Shown here piece by piece: positions 8,555 through 17,901 of a stretch of DNA of 64,000 bases (the stretch's first letter is position 1; each line of letters starts with the position of its first letter). Location of the stretch: assembly GCA_019638185.1 (NCBI GenBank), contig JAHBUH010000001.1, positions 124,001 through 188,000 of the forward strand. Reading direction: 5' to 3'. The notes below the pieces were generated by a model. That model was given only the letters and a program-made list of their open reading frames with translations, made no database searches and was not told where the DNA came from. The stretch is from Leadbetterella sp. (GTDB lineage Bacteria > Bacteroidota > Bacteroidia > Cytophagales > Spirosomataceae). Position numbers and translations under genes: made by a program.

Positions 8555-9712
8555 ATGAATCTGATATTAGAAGAATTAGTTACAGAAAATCTGTTGCGGG
8601 TAATTATTTCAGGATTAACGGCTTTAGCGGTTACCTGGAAATCCATTCCCGTGATCCGGAACATCTGTGAAGAGCGTGACTTGTCTGACAGCCCTATTAA
8701 GAGGAGCTCCCATAAGCACCCGGTACCCACTTTCGGTGGGGTGGGTATTTTTGCGGGTACGTTCATCGGTTACATGATATGGAACTTCATGGACGAGGGC
8801 TACCTCATGCATAAGGTTTTTGCCTGTACGGTCATCCTGTTTTTTCTCGGCATTAAAGACGATATTTATGGCCTGAGCGCCACTAAAAAAATATTTTCCC
8901 AGATCCTGGCGGCCCTGCTTATCGTGGTGGGGAGTGATCTTCGGGTGTCCAGCTTTTTCGGGATTTTCGGCATCCAGGAGCTGCCTTACATAGCCAGTGT
9001 GCTGTTTTCCATCTTCCTGATCGTAGCTCTGATCAATGCCTTTAACCTCATTGACGGCATTGACGGCCTCTCGGCCGGGGTGGCCATGTTCGCCAGCGGG
9101 GGCTTTGCGCTCTGGTTTATGCTGAATAACTACTGGTCTCTGGCCTGCCTGGGCTTCAGCCTGGCCGCTTCCCTGTTTGCCTTCCTGCGCTTTAACTTCT
9201 CCAAGACCAGTAAAATATTTATGGGGGATACCGGCTCACTGGTAGTAGGTTTCTGGGTAGCTGTTATGGCCCTGAAATTTGTGGAAGTAAACGTGAATCC
9301 TACTACTGAAAATGTGTACCAGAATGCTCCCGTGATTGCCATCGCGCTGCTTTCCGTACCGATATTTGATACGCTCAGGGTGTTTGGCATCCGTATTTTA
9401 AGAGGAAAATCACCCTTCTCGGCTGACAGGAGCCACGTGCATCACCTGATGGTAGACCTGGGCCTGAGTCACCCGGTGGCCTCATTTATCCTCTACGGGT
9501 TTACCATCCTGTTTACTTCGGCCATCTACTTCTCACGGCAGTACTTCACTAATACCCAGCTGTCTGTAGCCATCCTGGTTATCTTTTCACTCTATATCCT
9601 GGTAGGATTCCTGCTGGAAAAAGAGCGCGTACGCTACGTGCGTAACCGCGCTTCCAAAAAAGGCCGGGAAACCACTACGGGTGTGGCGGAAGAGAAGGTG
9701 AGAGTGAGCTAA
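8555..9712 (+). CDS. MraY/WecA-family polyprenyl-phosphate sugar-1-phosphate transferase
   Basis: 385 residues, about ten to eleven hydrophobic segments. Family signatures are clear: the Asp-rich FLGIKDDIYG, NAFNLIDGIDGLSAG, FMGDTGSLVVGF, and the HVHHLMVDLGLSH loop, which is the WecA/MraY His-rich cytoplasmic loop. These enzymes attach a sugar-1-phosphate (commonly GlcNAc-1-P) from a UDP-sugar to undecaprenyl phosphate, starting O-antigen, teichoic-acid-like or exopolysaccharide synthesis at the inner membrane. The absence of neighbouring murein genes and its resemblance to WecA/TagO argue against MraY itself. It converges on guaA with only six bases between stops. Confidence 0.88.
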   Translation: MNLILEELVTENLLRVIISGLTALAVTWKSIPVIRNICEERDLSDSPIKRSSHKHPVPTFGGVGIFAGTFIGYMIWNFMDEGYLMHKVFACTVILFFLGIKDDIYGLSATKKIFSQILAALLIVVGSDLRVSSFFGIFGIQELPYIASVLFSIFLIVALINAFNLIDGIDGLSAGVAMFASGGFALWFMLNNYWSLACLGFSLAASLFAFLRFNFSKTSKIFMGDTGSLVVGFWVAVMALKFVEVNVNPTTENVYQNAPVIAIALLSVPIFDTLRVFGIRILRGKSPFSADRSHVHHLMVDLGLSHPVASFILYGFTILFTSAIYFSRQYFTNTQLSVAILVIFSLYILVGFLLEKERVRYVRNRASKKGRETTTGVAEEKVRVS

Positions 9713-9718
9713 AAACGC

Positions 9719-11245
9719 TTACTCCCACTCAATCGTCGCCGGCGGCTTGGAACTAATATCATATACCACCCGGTTCACCCCCCGTACCTTATTAATGATC
9801 TGGTTAGAAACCTCGCCCAGGAAATCGTAAGGCAGGTGGGCCCAGTCGGCAGTCATACCGTCTACGCTGGTTACAGCCCGCAGGGCCACCACGTTTTCAT
9901 AGGTTCTTTCGTCGCCCATCACACCCACGCTTTGCACCGGCAGCAGGATGGCACCCGCCTGCCAGATGGAATTATACAGGCCTTTTTCCCGCAGGGAATC
10001 AATGAAGATGGCGTCTACATTCTGAAGGATGGCCACTTTCTCCGGGGTGATATCGCCCAGGATACGGATGCCCAGCCCCGGTCCGGGGAAAGGATGGCGC
10101 GAGATCAGGTGATCCGGCATATTCAGGGAGCGGCCCACCTGCCGTACGCCGTCTTTAAAGAGCAGCTTAAGCGGTTCCACCACTTTCAGTTTCATATAAT
10201 CAGGCAGCCCGCCTACGTTATGGTGCGATTTAATGGTCACTGACGGCCCTTTTACCGACACCGATTCGATGATGTCAGGATAGATGGTACCCTGGCCCAG
10301 CCACTTCACGCCTTCCAACTGATGGGCTTCGTCGTCAAAAACCTCGATAAACGTTTTACCGATGGCCTTCCGCTTGTCTTCCGGGTCGGTCAGGCCTTCC
10401 AGGGCTGTATAAAAACGCGCTTTGGCGTCTACTCCTTTTACATTCAGTCCCAGGCCTTTATAAGAATCCAGTACCTGCGTGAACTCATTTTTGCGCAGCA
10501 GGCCGTTATCTACAAAAATACAATACAGGTTAGCGCCGATGGCCTTGTGGATCAGCAGGGCGGCCACGGAGGAATCTACCCCGCCGGATAATCCCATCAC
10601 CACCTTATCCTGGCCCAGCATTTCTTTCAGCTCAGCCACCGTAGATTCCACAAAAGACTCCGGTGTATAGCTCTGATCACAGCCGCAGATACCCACCACA
10701 AAATTCTCCAGCATCCTTTTCCCGTCTTCCGAGTGCGTCACTTCGGGGTGAAACTGGATGCAGTACGTTTCTTCATCATCAAAAGTAAAGGCAGCGTTCG
10801 TCACGGATTCCGTGGAGGCGGTCAGGCGGGCGCCTTCCGGCAGCCGCATGACGGTGTCTCCGTGCGACATCCACACCTGGGAGTGGGCCGGGATGCCCAG
10901 GAAAAGCTTATCATTTGAATCTACGGATACCAGGCGCGCCCTGCCGTATTCCCGGCTGTCTGACTTTTCCACTGATCCGCCAAACTCTTTGGCCATCAGC
11001 TGTGCACCGAAACACACGCCCAGCAGGGGCAGTTTTCCCTTTAACAGGCTGAGATTTATAGTAGGAGAGCCTTCTTCCATCACCGAGCTAGGGCTTCCGG
11101 AAAGGATCACCCCCTTGATATTTTCGGTGAGGGCAGGGATCTTGTTAAACGGGTGGATCTCACAATAAACGTTAAGTTCCCGCACCCTGCGGGCAATAAG
11201 CTGGGTGTATTGCGACCCGAAATCAATGATCAGAATCTCCTGCAT
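9719..11245 (-). CDS. guaA: glutamine-hydrolysing GMP synthase
   Basis: 508 residues, the usual size. The N-terminal class I amidotransferase domain has the nucleophile Cys78 in [10 protein letters not shown] and the His-Glu pair in FHPEVTHS. The ATP-pyrophosphatase domain has the P-loop GLSGGVDSS, and the C-terminal dimerisation domain ends in KPPATIEWE, the classic GuaA terminus. It converts XMP, ATP and glutamine to GMP in the cytoplasm. It is transcribed alone, divergently from the permease gene at 11312. Confidence 0.98.
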   Translation of the reverse strand: MQEILIIDFGSQYTQLIARRVRELNVYCEIHPFNKIPALTENIKGVILSGSPSSVMEEGSPTINLSLLKGKLPLLGVCFGAQLMAKEFGGSVEKSDSREYGRARLVSVDSNDKLFLGIPAHSQVWMSHGDTVMRLPEGARLTASTESVTNAAFTFDDEETYCIQFHPEVTHSEDGKRMLENFVVGICGCDQSYTPESFVESTVAELKEMLGQDKVVMGLSGGVDSSVAALLIHKAIGANLYCIFVDNGLLRKNEFTQVLDSYKGLGLNVKGVDAKARFYTALEGLTDPEDKRKAIGKTFIEVFDDEAHQLEGVKWLGQGTIYPDIIESVSVKGPSVTIKSHHNVGGLPDYMKLKVVEPLKLLFKDGVRQVGRSLNMPDHLISRHPFPGPGLGIRILGDITPEKVAILQNVDAIFIDSLREKGLYNSIWQAGAILLPVQSVGVMGDERTYENVVALRAVTSVDGMTADWAHLPYDFLGEVSNQIINKVRGVNRVVYDISSKPPATIEWE

Positions 11246-11285
11246 AATATATTTACTTGATGATAAATTGTCTAAAATACTGTAC

Positions 11286-11293
11286 TATTTTTG
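11286..11293 (+). promoter_or_regulatory. -7 promoter box for the LolC/E-type permease gene
   Basis: TATTTTTG followed by C is an exact TAnnTTTGC match, 19 bases before the ATG at 11312. It also explains why an in-frame TTG inside this box (11291) is not the start. A TTG lies 15 and another 26 bases upstream, neither at ideal spacing. Confidence 0.55.
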
Positions 11294-11311
11294 CGGAAGC
11301 AGAAATCTTCA

Positions 11312-12523
11312 ATGAAAATATCCTACTTCATAGCTAACCGAATAAGAAACTCCCGGGGCCAGTCTTTCTCCCGGGTCATCGTGAGAGTAGGCATCCTGAG
11401 CGTGGCCATCACCGTTTCCGTTATTGTTCTGTCGTTTTTTGTACTCCTGGGTTTCAAAAACACCATTAAAGAGAAGCTCTTCAGCCAGACGTCTCATATT
11501 CAGGTCAGCAAAATTACACTTAATCGCTCATTTGAGGAAACCCCCGTTCCAAATAATTCCGACTATTTTAAGCAGGCTGCGGCCCTGCCCGGCGTGAAGT
11601 CGGTTAACCGGGTAGCCTATAAGTCGGTCATCCTGAAGTCGGAAGAAGAAATTTCCGGCGTGGTCATGAAAGGGGTGGATGCTGACTACGACTGGACGGA
11701 GTTTGAAAAGAACCTGACCGAAGGCCGCGTGCTGAACCCGGATTCTGCTAATGAGATCATCCTCAGCACCAAGATCGCCGGCCTGCTGAACACCGGGGTG
11801 GGGGAGAGCATCTATGTTTACTTTATCCAGGATCCGCCCCGGGCCCGTAAGCTCACCGTAGTGGGCATTTACGATACGCACGTGGAAGAGCTGGATCAGC
11901 TCTATACCCTTACGCATCTCTCCCTGATCCAGCGCATTAACCTCTGGGAAAACGGGGAATACGGCCACCTGGACATTTACCTGAAAGACCTGAACCGGGT
12001 AGCGGAGGTGAAATCGCAGCTTTTAGACATTTTTCCCCAGGACTATAAGGTAACGCTGATAGAAGAACTGCTGCCGCATTTCTTCGAATGGTTTAAATTC
12101 CTGGACCGGAATATCGTGATGATCATTGTGCTGATCATGATTGTGGCGGCATTTAACATGATTTCCGTGCTTCTCATCATGATCATGGAGCGTACACCCA
12201 TGATCGGTCTGCTGAAGTCGCTGGGGGCGCCGGGTAAGCAGATCCGCCGTATCTTCCTTATTAACAGTTCCTGGATTATTTTTTACGGCCTGCTGCTGGG
12301 CAATGTCCTGGCGCTGCTCCTGGCTTTTGTGCAGTGGAAATTCCAGTTGATCCGCCTGGATGCCCAAAACTACTATATGAACTATGTACCCATAGAATGG
12401 AGCTGGCTGGCCGTGGCGGGGGTAAATGCAGGTGTTTTTATCCTGGTGCTGCTGGTTACCGTGCTGCCTACCTTCAGTATTACCCGGATCAGCCCGGTAA
12501 AGGCCTTAAAATACAAAGACTGA
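11312..12523 (+). CDS. LolC/LolE-type ABC transporter permease
   Basis: About 403 residues starting MKISYFIANRI, the typical N-terminus of lipoprotein-releasing permeases in this phylum. One TM segment (about 21-48) is followed by a large MacB-like periplasmic domain (about 50-260), then three TM segments in the last 140 residues with the FtsX-type signature MGLLKSLGAP-like stretch (PMIGLLKSLGAPGKQIRR). LolC/E extract lipoproteins from the inner membrane with the LolD ATPase; the ATPase is not adjacent here. The start chosen is the ATG downstream of the -7 box rather than the upstream TTG. It converges on the LiaF-like gene. Confidence 0.85.
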   Translation: MKISYFIANRIRNSRGQSFSRVIVRVGILSVAITVSVIVLSFFVLLGFKNTIKEKLFSQTSHIQVSKITLNRSFEETPVPNNSDYFKQAAALPGVKSVNRVAYKSVILKSEEEISGVVMKGVDADYDWTEFEKNLTEGRVLNPDSANEIILSTKIAGLLNTGVGESIYVYFIQDPPRARKLTVVGIYDTHVEELDQLYTLTHLSLIQRINLWENGEYGHLDIYLKDLNRVAEVKSQLLDIFPQDYKVTLIEELLPHFFEWFKFLDRNIVMIIVLIMIVAAFNMISVLLIMIMERTPMIGLLKSLGAPGKQIRRIFLINSSWIIFYGLLLGNVLALLLAFVQWKFQLIRLDAQNYYMNYVPIEWSWLAVAGVNAGVFILVLLVTVLPTFSITRISPVKALKYKD

Positions 12524-12572
12524 GCCCGTTGACCAGGCCCAGTCTTATGAATAGTTTGCAGCGTGTACCTGC

Positions 12573-13571
12573 TTAGTATCTTTTCACGGTGAAATTAGAC
12601 ATCCCGCTGTCGGTATCAATATAAATCTTTTTGGCAGCACTGTCAAAGCCCTCCGTGCGGTACAGGCCCGACTTGATCTTGGTGAAGCCGGTGAAATTCT
12701 TGGCATTCAGGGCGCCGTCCATTTTGATTTCGCAGCCTACGCCCTCAGGCACTTCAATGTCAATGTTCGCCACTCCGCTTTCAATCTTCACGGTAGACTC
12801 ATTCATCAGGTCACCCAGCTTCAGGTCAATGTTCGAAGCGCCTGTCTCCAGGTTGATCTTACGCACTTTATAAGGAGTAAGGTCATATTTCAGGTCTCCG
12901 GCACCGATTTCCATATCAATATCCCACACCGGCTCTGTGTTCAGTTTCAGGATCACCTTCCGGTCTATGCCTTTGTCATTCAGGTGAATGTTATTCTTAC
13001 CTTTCATTTTAAACGACACCTTCTGGTGGGTTCCTGAATTTTCCTCGCGGAGGGCAAAACCACTTACTCCTGCCAGGCGGGTATCGGCGGCGAAGAGCTG
13101 GCCGGCATCTGCTTTTTCCAGTAAAAACTGGGCAGCACCACCACCTATACTTAACTCTGCACTTTTTACGCCGGCTATTTTATCTACCTTATACGTCTGG
13201 TGGTTCGCGCTGGAAGAAGAGTCGCTGCCTTCATCGTAGGTAAACTCATTGTCGTTATCGTCCACATCCACATCAAAATCAAATCCCTTTTCATTCAGCC
13301 GGTCTTCCACCTTTTTAAAGGTATTAGACGTGCAGTTATAGATGCCAAAGGGGATGGCCAGGGCCACCAGCAGCACCGAAGTGGAATTCATCAGGCTGCG
13401 CCGGCTGTCCAGCATTACGGCCACACCGGCCAGGATGATCAGCACCGGCCAGAACCGGGCTATCTGCCGCATGCTCACGTCAAAGCTGAACCAGTTATTC
13501 ACCAGCCCCAGGGCCAGGCCCCCCAGCGCGATCAGGATCACACCCAGGAAAATATTGTTCGTGTTTTTCAT
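12573..13571 (-). CDS. LiaF-TM / toast-rack envelope protein
   Basis: About 332 residues. The N-terminus is a LiaF-type four-helix membrane module (IFLGVILIALGGLALGLV, FWPVLIILAGVAVML, and SVLLVALAIPFGIY). A charged linker (about 95-130) leads into a beta-rich toast-rack domain with GGGAAQFLLEKA, IGAGDLKYDL, TGASNIDLKLG and SGVANIDIEVP repeats. Such proteins take part in envelope-stress sensing with PspC-like partners. I start at MKNTNNIFLG rather than nine codons upstream, since the upstream codons read as leader sequence. The PspC-domain gene lies directly upstream on the same strand. Confidence 0.8.
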   Translation of the reverse strand: MKNTNNIFLGVILIALGGLALGLVNNWFSFDVSMRQIARFWPVLIILAGVAVMLDSRRSLMNSTSVLLVALAIPFGIYNCTSNTFKKVEDRLNEKGFDFDVDVDDNDNEFTYDEGSDSSSSANHQTYKVDKIAGVKSAELSIGGGAAQFLLEKADAGQLFAADTRLAGVSGFALREENSGTHQKVSFKMKGKNNIHLNDKGIDRKVILKLNTEPVWDIDMEIGAGDLKYDLTPYKVRKINLETGASNIDLKLGDLMNESTVKIESGVANIDIEVPEGVGCEIKMDGALNAKNFTGFTKIKSGLYRTEGFDSAAKKIYIDTDSGMSNFTVKRY

Positions 13572-13635
13572 AATTGTAATAGTTTTTCGGCCAGTCACCT
13601 TTCAGGCAACTACTCCGGTTCCGGATTTTATAGTT

Positions 13636-14112
13636 TTAGAAGCTGGTTCCGCCGGTATTTCCGCTATAAGGAGTACCCGGGCCCTGCTGATGATCGTCTT
13701 TTTCTTTCACAATGATCCAGACACCCAGCCCGATCAGCACCAGGGGCCACATATTTTTGATATAGGAGAAAAGATTGATATCAAAAAATGTTTTGAAAGA
13801 AAAAATGGCACCCAGAATGATCAGGACCAGTCCGCCTGCAATATTTCCGTTTCTTGTTTGATTGCTCATTTCGTTATCTGCGTTTAAATTACTGTTTTCT
13901 AAATTACTTACTGTTTCCAAATATCCATATCGCTTAGGCAATAGGGCCCACAATACCAGGTACGCTATTCCGATGGGGATCGCTGTGAATAGCAGTATCA
14001 CAAAGATGACCCGGACCAGCGTTACGTCCGTTCGGTAGTAATCTGCCAGTCCCAGGCAGACACCCCCCAAAATACTGTTCTGATTTTTAATTCTATACAT
14101 TTTGCTTTCCAT
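13636..14112 (-). CDS. PspC-domain protein with LiaF-like C-terminal membrane segments
   Basis: 158 residues. The first 60 residues are a PspC domain: MYRIKNQNSILGGVCLGLADYY, VTLVRVIFVILLFTAIPIGIAYLVLWALLPK. A polar linker follows (65-88), then a second helical hairpin (GNIAGGLVLIILGAIFSF, MWPLVLIGLGVWIIV) like the LiaF membrane module of the next gene. PspC proteins sense membrane damage. The ATG four codons downstream (14100) is an alternative start; the -7 box at 14123-14130 allows either. The two genes are 64 bases apart and probably cotranscribed. Confidence 0.85.
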   Translation of the reverse strand: MESKMYRIKNQNSILGGVCLGLADYYRTDVTLVRVIFVILLFTAIPIGIAYLVLWALLPKRYGYLETVSNLENSNLNADNEMSNQTRNGNIAGGLVLIILGAIFSFKTFFDINLFSYIKNMWPLVLIGLGVWIIVKEKDDHQQGPGTPYSGNTGGTSF

Positions 14113-14122
14113 AATTGTTAAG

Positions 14123-14130
14123 CAAATGTA
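14123..14130 (-). promoter_or_regulatory. -7 promoter box for the PspC/LiaF pair
   Basis: On the minus strand TACATTTG followed by C matches TAnnTTTGC exactly, 11 bases before the ATG at 14112 and 23 before the internal ATG at 14100. A minus-strand TTTG is present 26 bases upstream, further than usual. Confidence 0.5.
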
Positions 14131-14272
14131 GGCACAAGAATCAGTACTTGGTATTGCAAACTACATGAGTGGTATTTTAGCTGGATGAGAGAGGGGATTT
14201 GGTGTATCAAAATTTACAGGGTCCTGACGCGCTATATCCTGCTCTCTTAATCCGCTTATAACTAGTGTTTTA

Positions 14273-14839
14273 TTAGTAGTTCTCTTCAATATATTCCAGG
14301 GCTTCCATCAGCTCCGAATGAGCACTTATTCCTACCTGCTTTTCAAAGCTCCCCATGAAAGCAAAGCCGTTAATCCGTTCGGTTTCTGACTTAACATTCT
14401 CAAAATCAAAACCTTGTAAAATTTCATTGTCCAGGTCGGCCAACTGGTTTTCCCGGGCGGCCTCAGCGGATGTAAGCAGCAGAATCACCTCCGGATCCGG
14501 GATGAACGGTAACAGGGCTACATCATCGGACCATTCCAGTACCTTCAACGGGGTGTCCACCAGCGGCAGCAGGTGAAACTGTTCCGGGCTGAAAAGAAAG
14601 CCGTCTAAGCCGTATTCTTCCAGGGAAGCCGTAATGAGGGAAACGTCAGCCGTGCCCAGGGAGCCCAGGATCTTCACGCCGCTCAGCCAGCCCCGGATCT
14701 CCTCCAGCTTCTTTTTAGGTACGTAATATTCGCTTTCTTCGTTCAGATCAAAGGAGATATAGTCTACAAACATCCCTGCGCAATACCGGGCTTCCGATAA
14801 ACTGGTAACACTTTTAACCAATACCTTCTTATTCAGCAT
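14273..14839 (-). CDS. TrpF-like (phosphoribosylanthranilate isomerase-like) beta/alpha barrel protein
   Basis: 188 residues. The opening KVLVKSVTSLSEARYCAGMFVDYISFDL and the YYVPKKKLEEIRGWL that follows track the start of TrpF (KICGIT..., GAD..GFVF, the S.R.V phosphate region), but the catalytic Cys of the KICG motif is replaced (KSV) and the Arg/Ser-rich S-x-R loop is changed. The protein is shorter than TrpF (about 205-210). A barrel-fold paralogue with a lost isomerase site is the best reading; the real role is unknown. There are no trp genes nearby. It has its own promoter, divergent from mnmA. Confidence 0.6.
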   Translation of the reverse strand: MLNKKVLVKSVTSLSEARYCAGMFVDYISFDLNEESEYYVPKKKLEEIRGWLSGVKILGSLGTADVSLITASLEEYGLDGFLFSPEQFHLLPLVDTPLKVLEWSDDVALLPFIPDPEVILLLTSAEAARENQLADLDNEILQGFDFENVKSETERINGFAFMGSFEKQVGISAHSELMEALEYIEENY

Positions 14840-14854
14840 ACTTTATTTTTTTTG

Positions 14855-14862
14855 CAAAATTA
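14855..14862 (-). promoter_or_regulatory. -7 promoter box for the TrpF-like gene
   Basis: On the minus strand TAATTTTG followed by C matches TAnnTTTGC exactly, 16 bases before the ATG. A minus-strand TTG (14885-14887) lies 22 bases upstream, slightly outside the usual spacing. Confidence 0.55.
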
Positions 14863-14947
14863 AGGAAGAACCAAAAACGAACGGCAAGTGTTTAGTTATT
14901 TTGTGGTTTAAACTAAAATCGGAGGACTTTGAACCCTCGCAGAAGAA

Positions 14948-16054
14948 ATGTCAGAAAAAGGAAGAGTATTAGTGGCCATGAGCGGCGGTATCGACAGCTC
15001 ACTGGCGGCGGTCCTGTTACACGAGCAGGGCTATGAAGTGGTAGGAATGACCATGAAGACCTGGGATTATGCGTCATCTGGCGGTACCAAAAAAGAAACC
15101 GGCTGCTGCAGCCTGGATTCTATTAACGATGCCCGCGCCATAGCCGTTAACCTCGGTTTCCCGCATTATATCCTGGATATCCGTTCGGAATTCGGTGATT
15201 CGGTGATCGATCACTTTACCGGGGAATACCTGGAAGGCCGTACACCCAATCCCTGCGTTTTATGCAATACCCATATCAAGTGGGACGCCCTGCTCCGGCG
15301 GGCTGATAACCTGAACTGTGATTTTATTGCTACCGGCCATTATGCCAAGATCCGGCAGGAAAACGGCCGTTACGTGATTTCACGGGGCATAGACCAGACC
15401 AAAGACCAGAGCTATGTGCTGTGGGGTGTTTCCCAGGAAAGCCTCTCCCGCACGCTGCTGCCCCTGGGTGACCTCACCAAAGCGCAAATCCGCGACATGG
15501 CCCGGGAAAGAGGCTTCTTTGACCTGGTAAATAAGTCAGAGTCTTACGAGATCTGCTTTGTGCCGGATAATGACTACCGAGGTTTCCTGAAAAGAAGGGT
15601 GGAAGGCCTGGAAGAACAGGTGGCCGGCGGGAATTTTGTACTGGAAAACGGGCAGGTAGTGGGTCAGCACGAAGGCTATCCTTTCTACACCATCGGGCAG
15701 CGTAAAGGTCTGAAAATAGCCATGGGCTACCCGGTGTTTGTGACGGAGATCCGGAAGGAAACCAATGAGGTGGTGCTGGGTACCGAAGAATACCTGAAAA
15801 AGAACGGTATGGTGGTGAGCAAGCTTAACCTCCAGAAATATGCCGCTATCCCCGAAGGCGGGCTAAGCACCACTACCAAGATCCGGTACAAGGACCGCGG
15901 TGAAAGCGCTTACATCCAGCAAACGGAAGAAGATAAGATCGAAGTCATTTTTGATGAGCCGGTATCGGCCATTGCACCCGGCCAGGCCGCAGTATTCTAT
16001 GAAGGCGATGACGTGGTGGGCGGTGGCTGGATCATGAAAAGCTACCGGGTATAA
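14948..16054 (+). CDS. mnmA: tRNA-specific 2-thiouridylase MnmA
   Basis: 368 residues, normal length. The PP-loop SGGIDSS is at 12-18. Catalytic Cys103 lies in NPCVLCN and the persulfide partner Cys203 in SYEICFVPDNDY, with the same spacing of about 100 as in E. coli (102 and 199). The central YTIGQRKGL and the C-terminal beta-barrel are present. The enzyme adds sulfur to U34 of tRNAs for Glu, Gln and Lys. It is preceded by a GGAGG-like stretch further upstream than a normal ribosome site. It is followed by a hairpin shared with the convergent lipoprotein gene. Confidence 0.97.
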   Translation: MSEKGRVLVAMSGGIDSSLAAVLLHEQGYEVVGMTMKTWDYASSGGTKKETGCCSLDSINDARAIAVNLGFPHYILDIRSEFGDSVIDHFTGEYLEGRTPNPCVLCNTHIKWDALLRRADNLNCDFIATGHYAKIRQENGRYVISRGIDQTKDQSYVLWGVSQESLSRTLLPLGDLTKAQIRDMARERGFFDLVNKSESYEICFVPDNDYRGFLKRRVEGLEEQVAGGNFVLENGQVVGQHEGYPFYTIGQRKGLKIAMGYPVFVTEIRKETNEVVLGTEEYLKKNGMVVSKLNLQKYAAIPEGGLSTTTKIRYKDRGESAYIQQTEEDKIEVIFDEPVSAIAPGQAAVFYEGDDVVGGGWIMKSYRV

Positions 16055-16067
16055 GGCCGGGCGCGGC

Positions 16068-16103
16068 ATAAAAAATGCAGGGGCGTCGCAAGCAACGCCC
16101 CTG
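16068..16103 (-). terminator. terminator hairpin between mnmA and the convergent lipoprotein gene
   Basis: A 9-bp perfect stem (16078-16086 with 16095-16103) closes an eight-base loop. On the minus strand it is followed by TGCA and a run of T, so it best terminates the lipoprotein gene ending at 16128. Lacking a T run on the plus side, it may act only weakly on mnmA. Confidence 0.7.
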
Positions 16104-16127
16104 GCTACCCTTTCCATTGTGCAGATG

Positions 16128-17411
16128 TTAGGTGTGTGCTAATCGGGGGTCATCAAAGAGGTCATTCACCTGGTTCTCGTTAGCTTTGGGCAAAGAACCC
16201 AGGTTCACCCGTTCATAGACCCGGTTACAAGGCGTATCTTCGTTATAGATAGTATAGTACCATACGGTATCGGGGGTATCCTCCAGTACACTGGTTTCCC
16301 CGTCTGCCTGGAGTTCATCCATGCGCTGAGCCAGGTAAGGGTTATTGGAAGTGCTGTATTCCAGTTTGTTACAGGTGGTATTGATGTGATGAACGCTACC
16401 ATTACTGTAAATGGTGATGGCCGTAACGGAGGACATGGGGCCAGTAGCGGCAGCGCTGACTAAGGTGATTTTAGTGCCGTCAGGAGTTATTAACGTACGA
16501 CTGTTCCCTAAGCGATCTTTGATATGTTTCCCATTCAGGTTTTCATGCTCAGCCGCAGACCCTATCCCAAAGGCTTCTCCCCAAAACTGAACCGTATATT
16601 TTGCATTATAAGTGACGGTTACGGTTAGATTTTTTGAATTGTTGGCAGACGCTTGATTAACAGCAATTTTAACCTGGGTCCCTTTCCCGGAATTATATTC
16701 ATAAACACCGCTACCTTGCGATAAAAATCCCCCTTGAGGCATCACCTCCTGGCAGGTACCCAGTGTGGGTAGATCCGCGGAGTTCCGGCTGTCCAGTACC
16801 ACGGTCAGCTTCAGGCTTCCCAATGAAAGCACACGCAGGTCACTGATAGGCAGATCCGGCCGGATGGCATCGCCGTTATTGGAGTTATTAAGGGCAGCAA
16901 TGAGGTTAAGGTAATCCCCTGACGTTCCCGGAACGGTCCCCGTAGGGGTAAACGTATACTCTACCAGGTCTTTACCGTCACCGGCCGTATAGCTGTTCAG
17001 CTGAATGCTATACTTCAGGCCGTTCACTTCCACCCAGGGATTACTGCCTTCTGTCAGGGTTACAGCCACATCCAGCACCTGACCGGCAGGGCCGCCTTTT
17101 CGCAAGCCCATGGAATAGGTGCCGGCGCTCTGTTCAGCCAGCTCAAAGATGTCAATGACCGGGCAGTAGTTAAATGCGAATTGCGGAAAATGGCGTACTA
17201 CCCCCGTAGATACCCGCTGCAATTCCAGGTTTTGGATGTCAATTTTGGAGATACCGCCCCAGGTGGCCATTGCCACAAACTGCTCCTTCAGGCTCATGGC
17301 CATAAAGCGGTCTTTGGAAGGGCGGCTGTCTTCATTAGAAGGTACGTTTTCGTGTGAACAGGACAACAGGAACAAAAAGGCCAGAACCGGCACCAATAGT
17401 TTTCTTTTCAT
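16128..17411 (-). CDS. large lipoprotein of unknown function
   Basis: 427 residues beginning MKRKLLVPVLAFLFLLSCSH, a lipoprotein signal with Cys at about residue 18. The body is rich in Thr, Ser, Asn and Gly, with many beta-like segments and no recognisable catalytic motif. Features include an early region naming a cluster of short hydrophobic strands (HFPQFAFNYCPVIDIFELAEQ) and a C-terminal part with two Cys (TCNKLEY, DTPCNRVY) that could form a disulfide. It is expected in the periplasm or outer membrane. I do not recognise the family. Confidence 0.75.
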   Translation of the reverse strand: MKRKLLVPVLAFLFLLSCSHENVPSNEDSRPSKDRFMAMSLKEQFVAMATWGGISKIDIQNLELQRVSTGVVRHFPQFAFNYCPVIDIFELAEQSAGTYSMGLRKGGPAGQVLDVAVTLTEGSNPWVEVNGLKYSIQLNSYTAGDGKDLVEYTFTPTGTVPGTSGDYLNLIAALNNSNNGDAIRPDLPISDLRVLSLGSLKLTVVLDSRNSADLPTLGTCQEVMPQGGFLSQGSGVYEYNSGKGTQVKIAVNQASANNSKNLTVTVTYNAKYTVQFWGEAFGIGSAAEHENLNGKHIKDRLGNSRTLITPDGTKITLVSAAATGPMSSVTAITIYSNGSVHHINTTCNKLEYSTSNNPYLAQRMDELQADGETSVLEDTPDTVWYYTIYNEDTPCNRVYERVNLGSLPKANENQVNDLFDDPRLAHT

Positions 17412-17515
17412 AGGTTTCGAATTTAGGATGAATCATGATGCAAAAATACCGGCCCATGAAATACCGGTAAATCCATAAAAACCTACATTTACCAGGGGGG
17501 CTTATGTAGGGAAAC

Positions 17516-17869
17516 CTACATTGTCACCCCCCTGACGATCATTACCAGGTCATTGCCCAGCTCCAGGTAGCCCATATCATACACACAGTAACACGTGGTT
17601 CCGTTCCGGGATTTTCGGTGGTGGGTAAAATAACCGAAGTCAAAGTCAGCCAGGGTCTTACGCCTTACCCGGGCGGTCCGCGCCGGACACAGCGCATCCA
17701 GGATACGCCGGTTTTTTCTCAGCGTATTATTAATATTCCGGATGGAATTGTTCTGAAATGCCGTCAGGCGGTTATGGTGGGTGTTCCTGCACATATCACT
17801 GCAGAATTTCTGGTCGGCACGGCCCCGGAGCCGGCTCCCGCACTCGCGGCAGGTTCTGGTATTGTTCAT
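17516..17869 (-). CDS. small zinc-ribbon-like protein
   Basis: 117 residues. The N-terminus has RTCRECGSRLRGRADQKFCSDMCRNTHHNR, with two CxxC-type pairs that could bind one zinc, followed by a basic helical region (NNTLRKNRRILDALCP) and a C-terminal part YDMGYLELGNDLVMIV. Small proteins with this C-R-x-C-G ... K-F-C-x-x-x-C-R pattern are common and uncharacterised in Bacteroidota. Nucleic-acid binding is plausible from the basic residues but not shown. Confidence 0.7.
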   Translation of the reverse strand: MNNTRTCRECGSRLRGRADQKFCSDMCRNTHHNRLTAFQNNSIRNINNTLRKNRRILDALCPARTARVRRKTLADFDFGYFTHHRKSRNGTTCYCVYDMGYLELGNDLVMIVRGVTM

Positions 17870-17901
17870 TGTGTTTCAAAAGTTTTGTGGAGCAAGCCGG
17901 C

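Noticed and set aside
11291-11311. TTG start for the LolC/E-type permease
   Set aside because: This TTG lies within the -7 promoter box; the ATG at 11312 is the plausible start.
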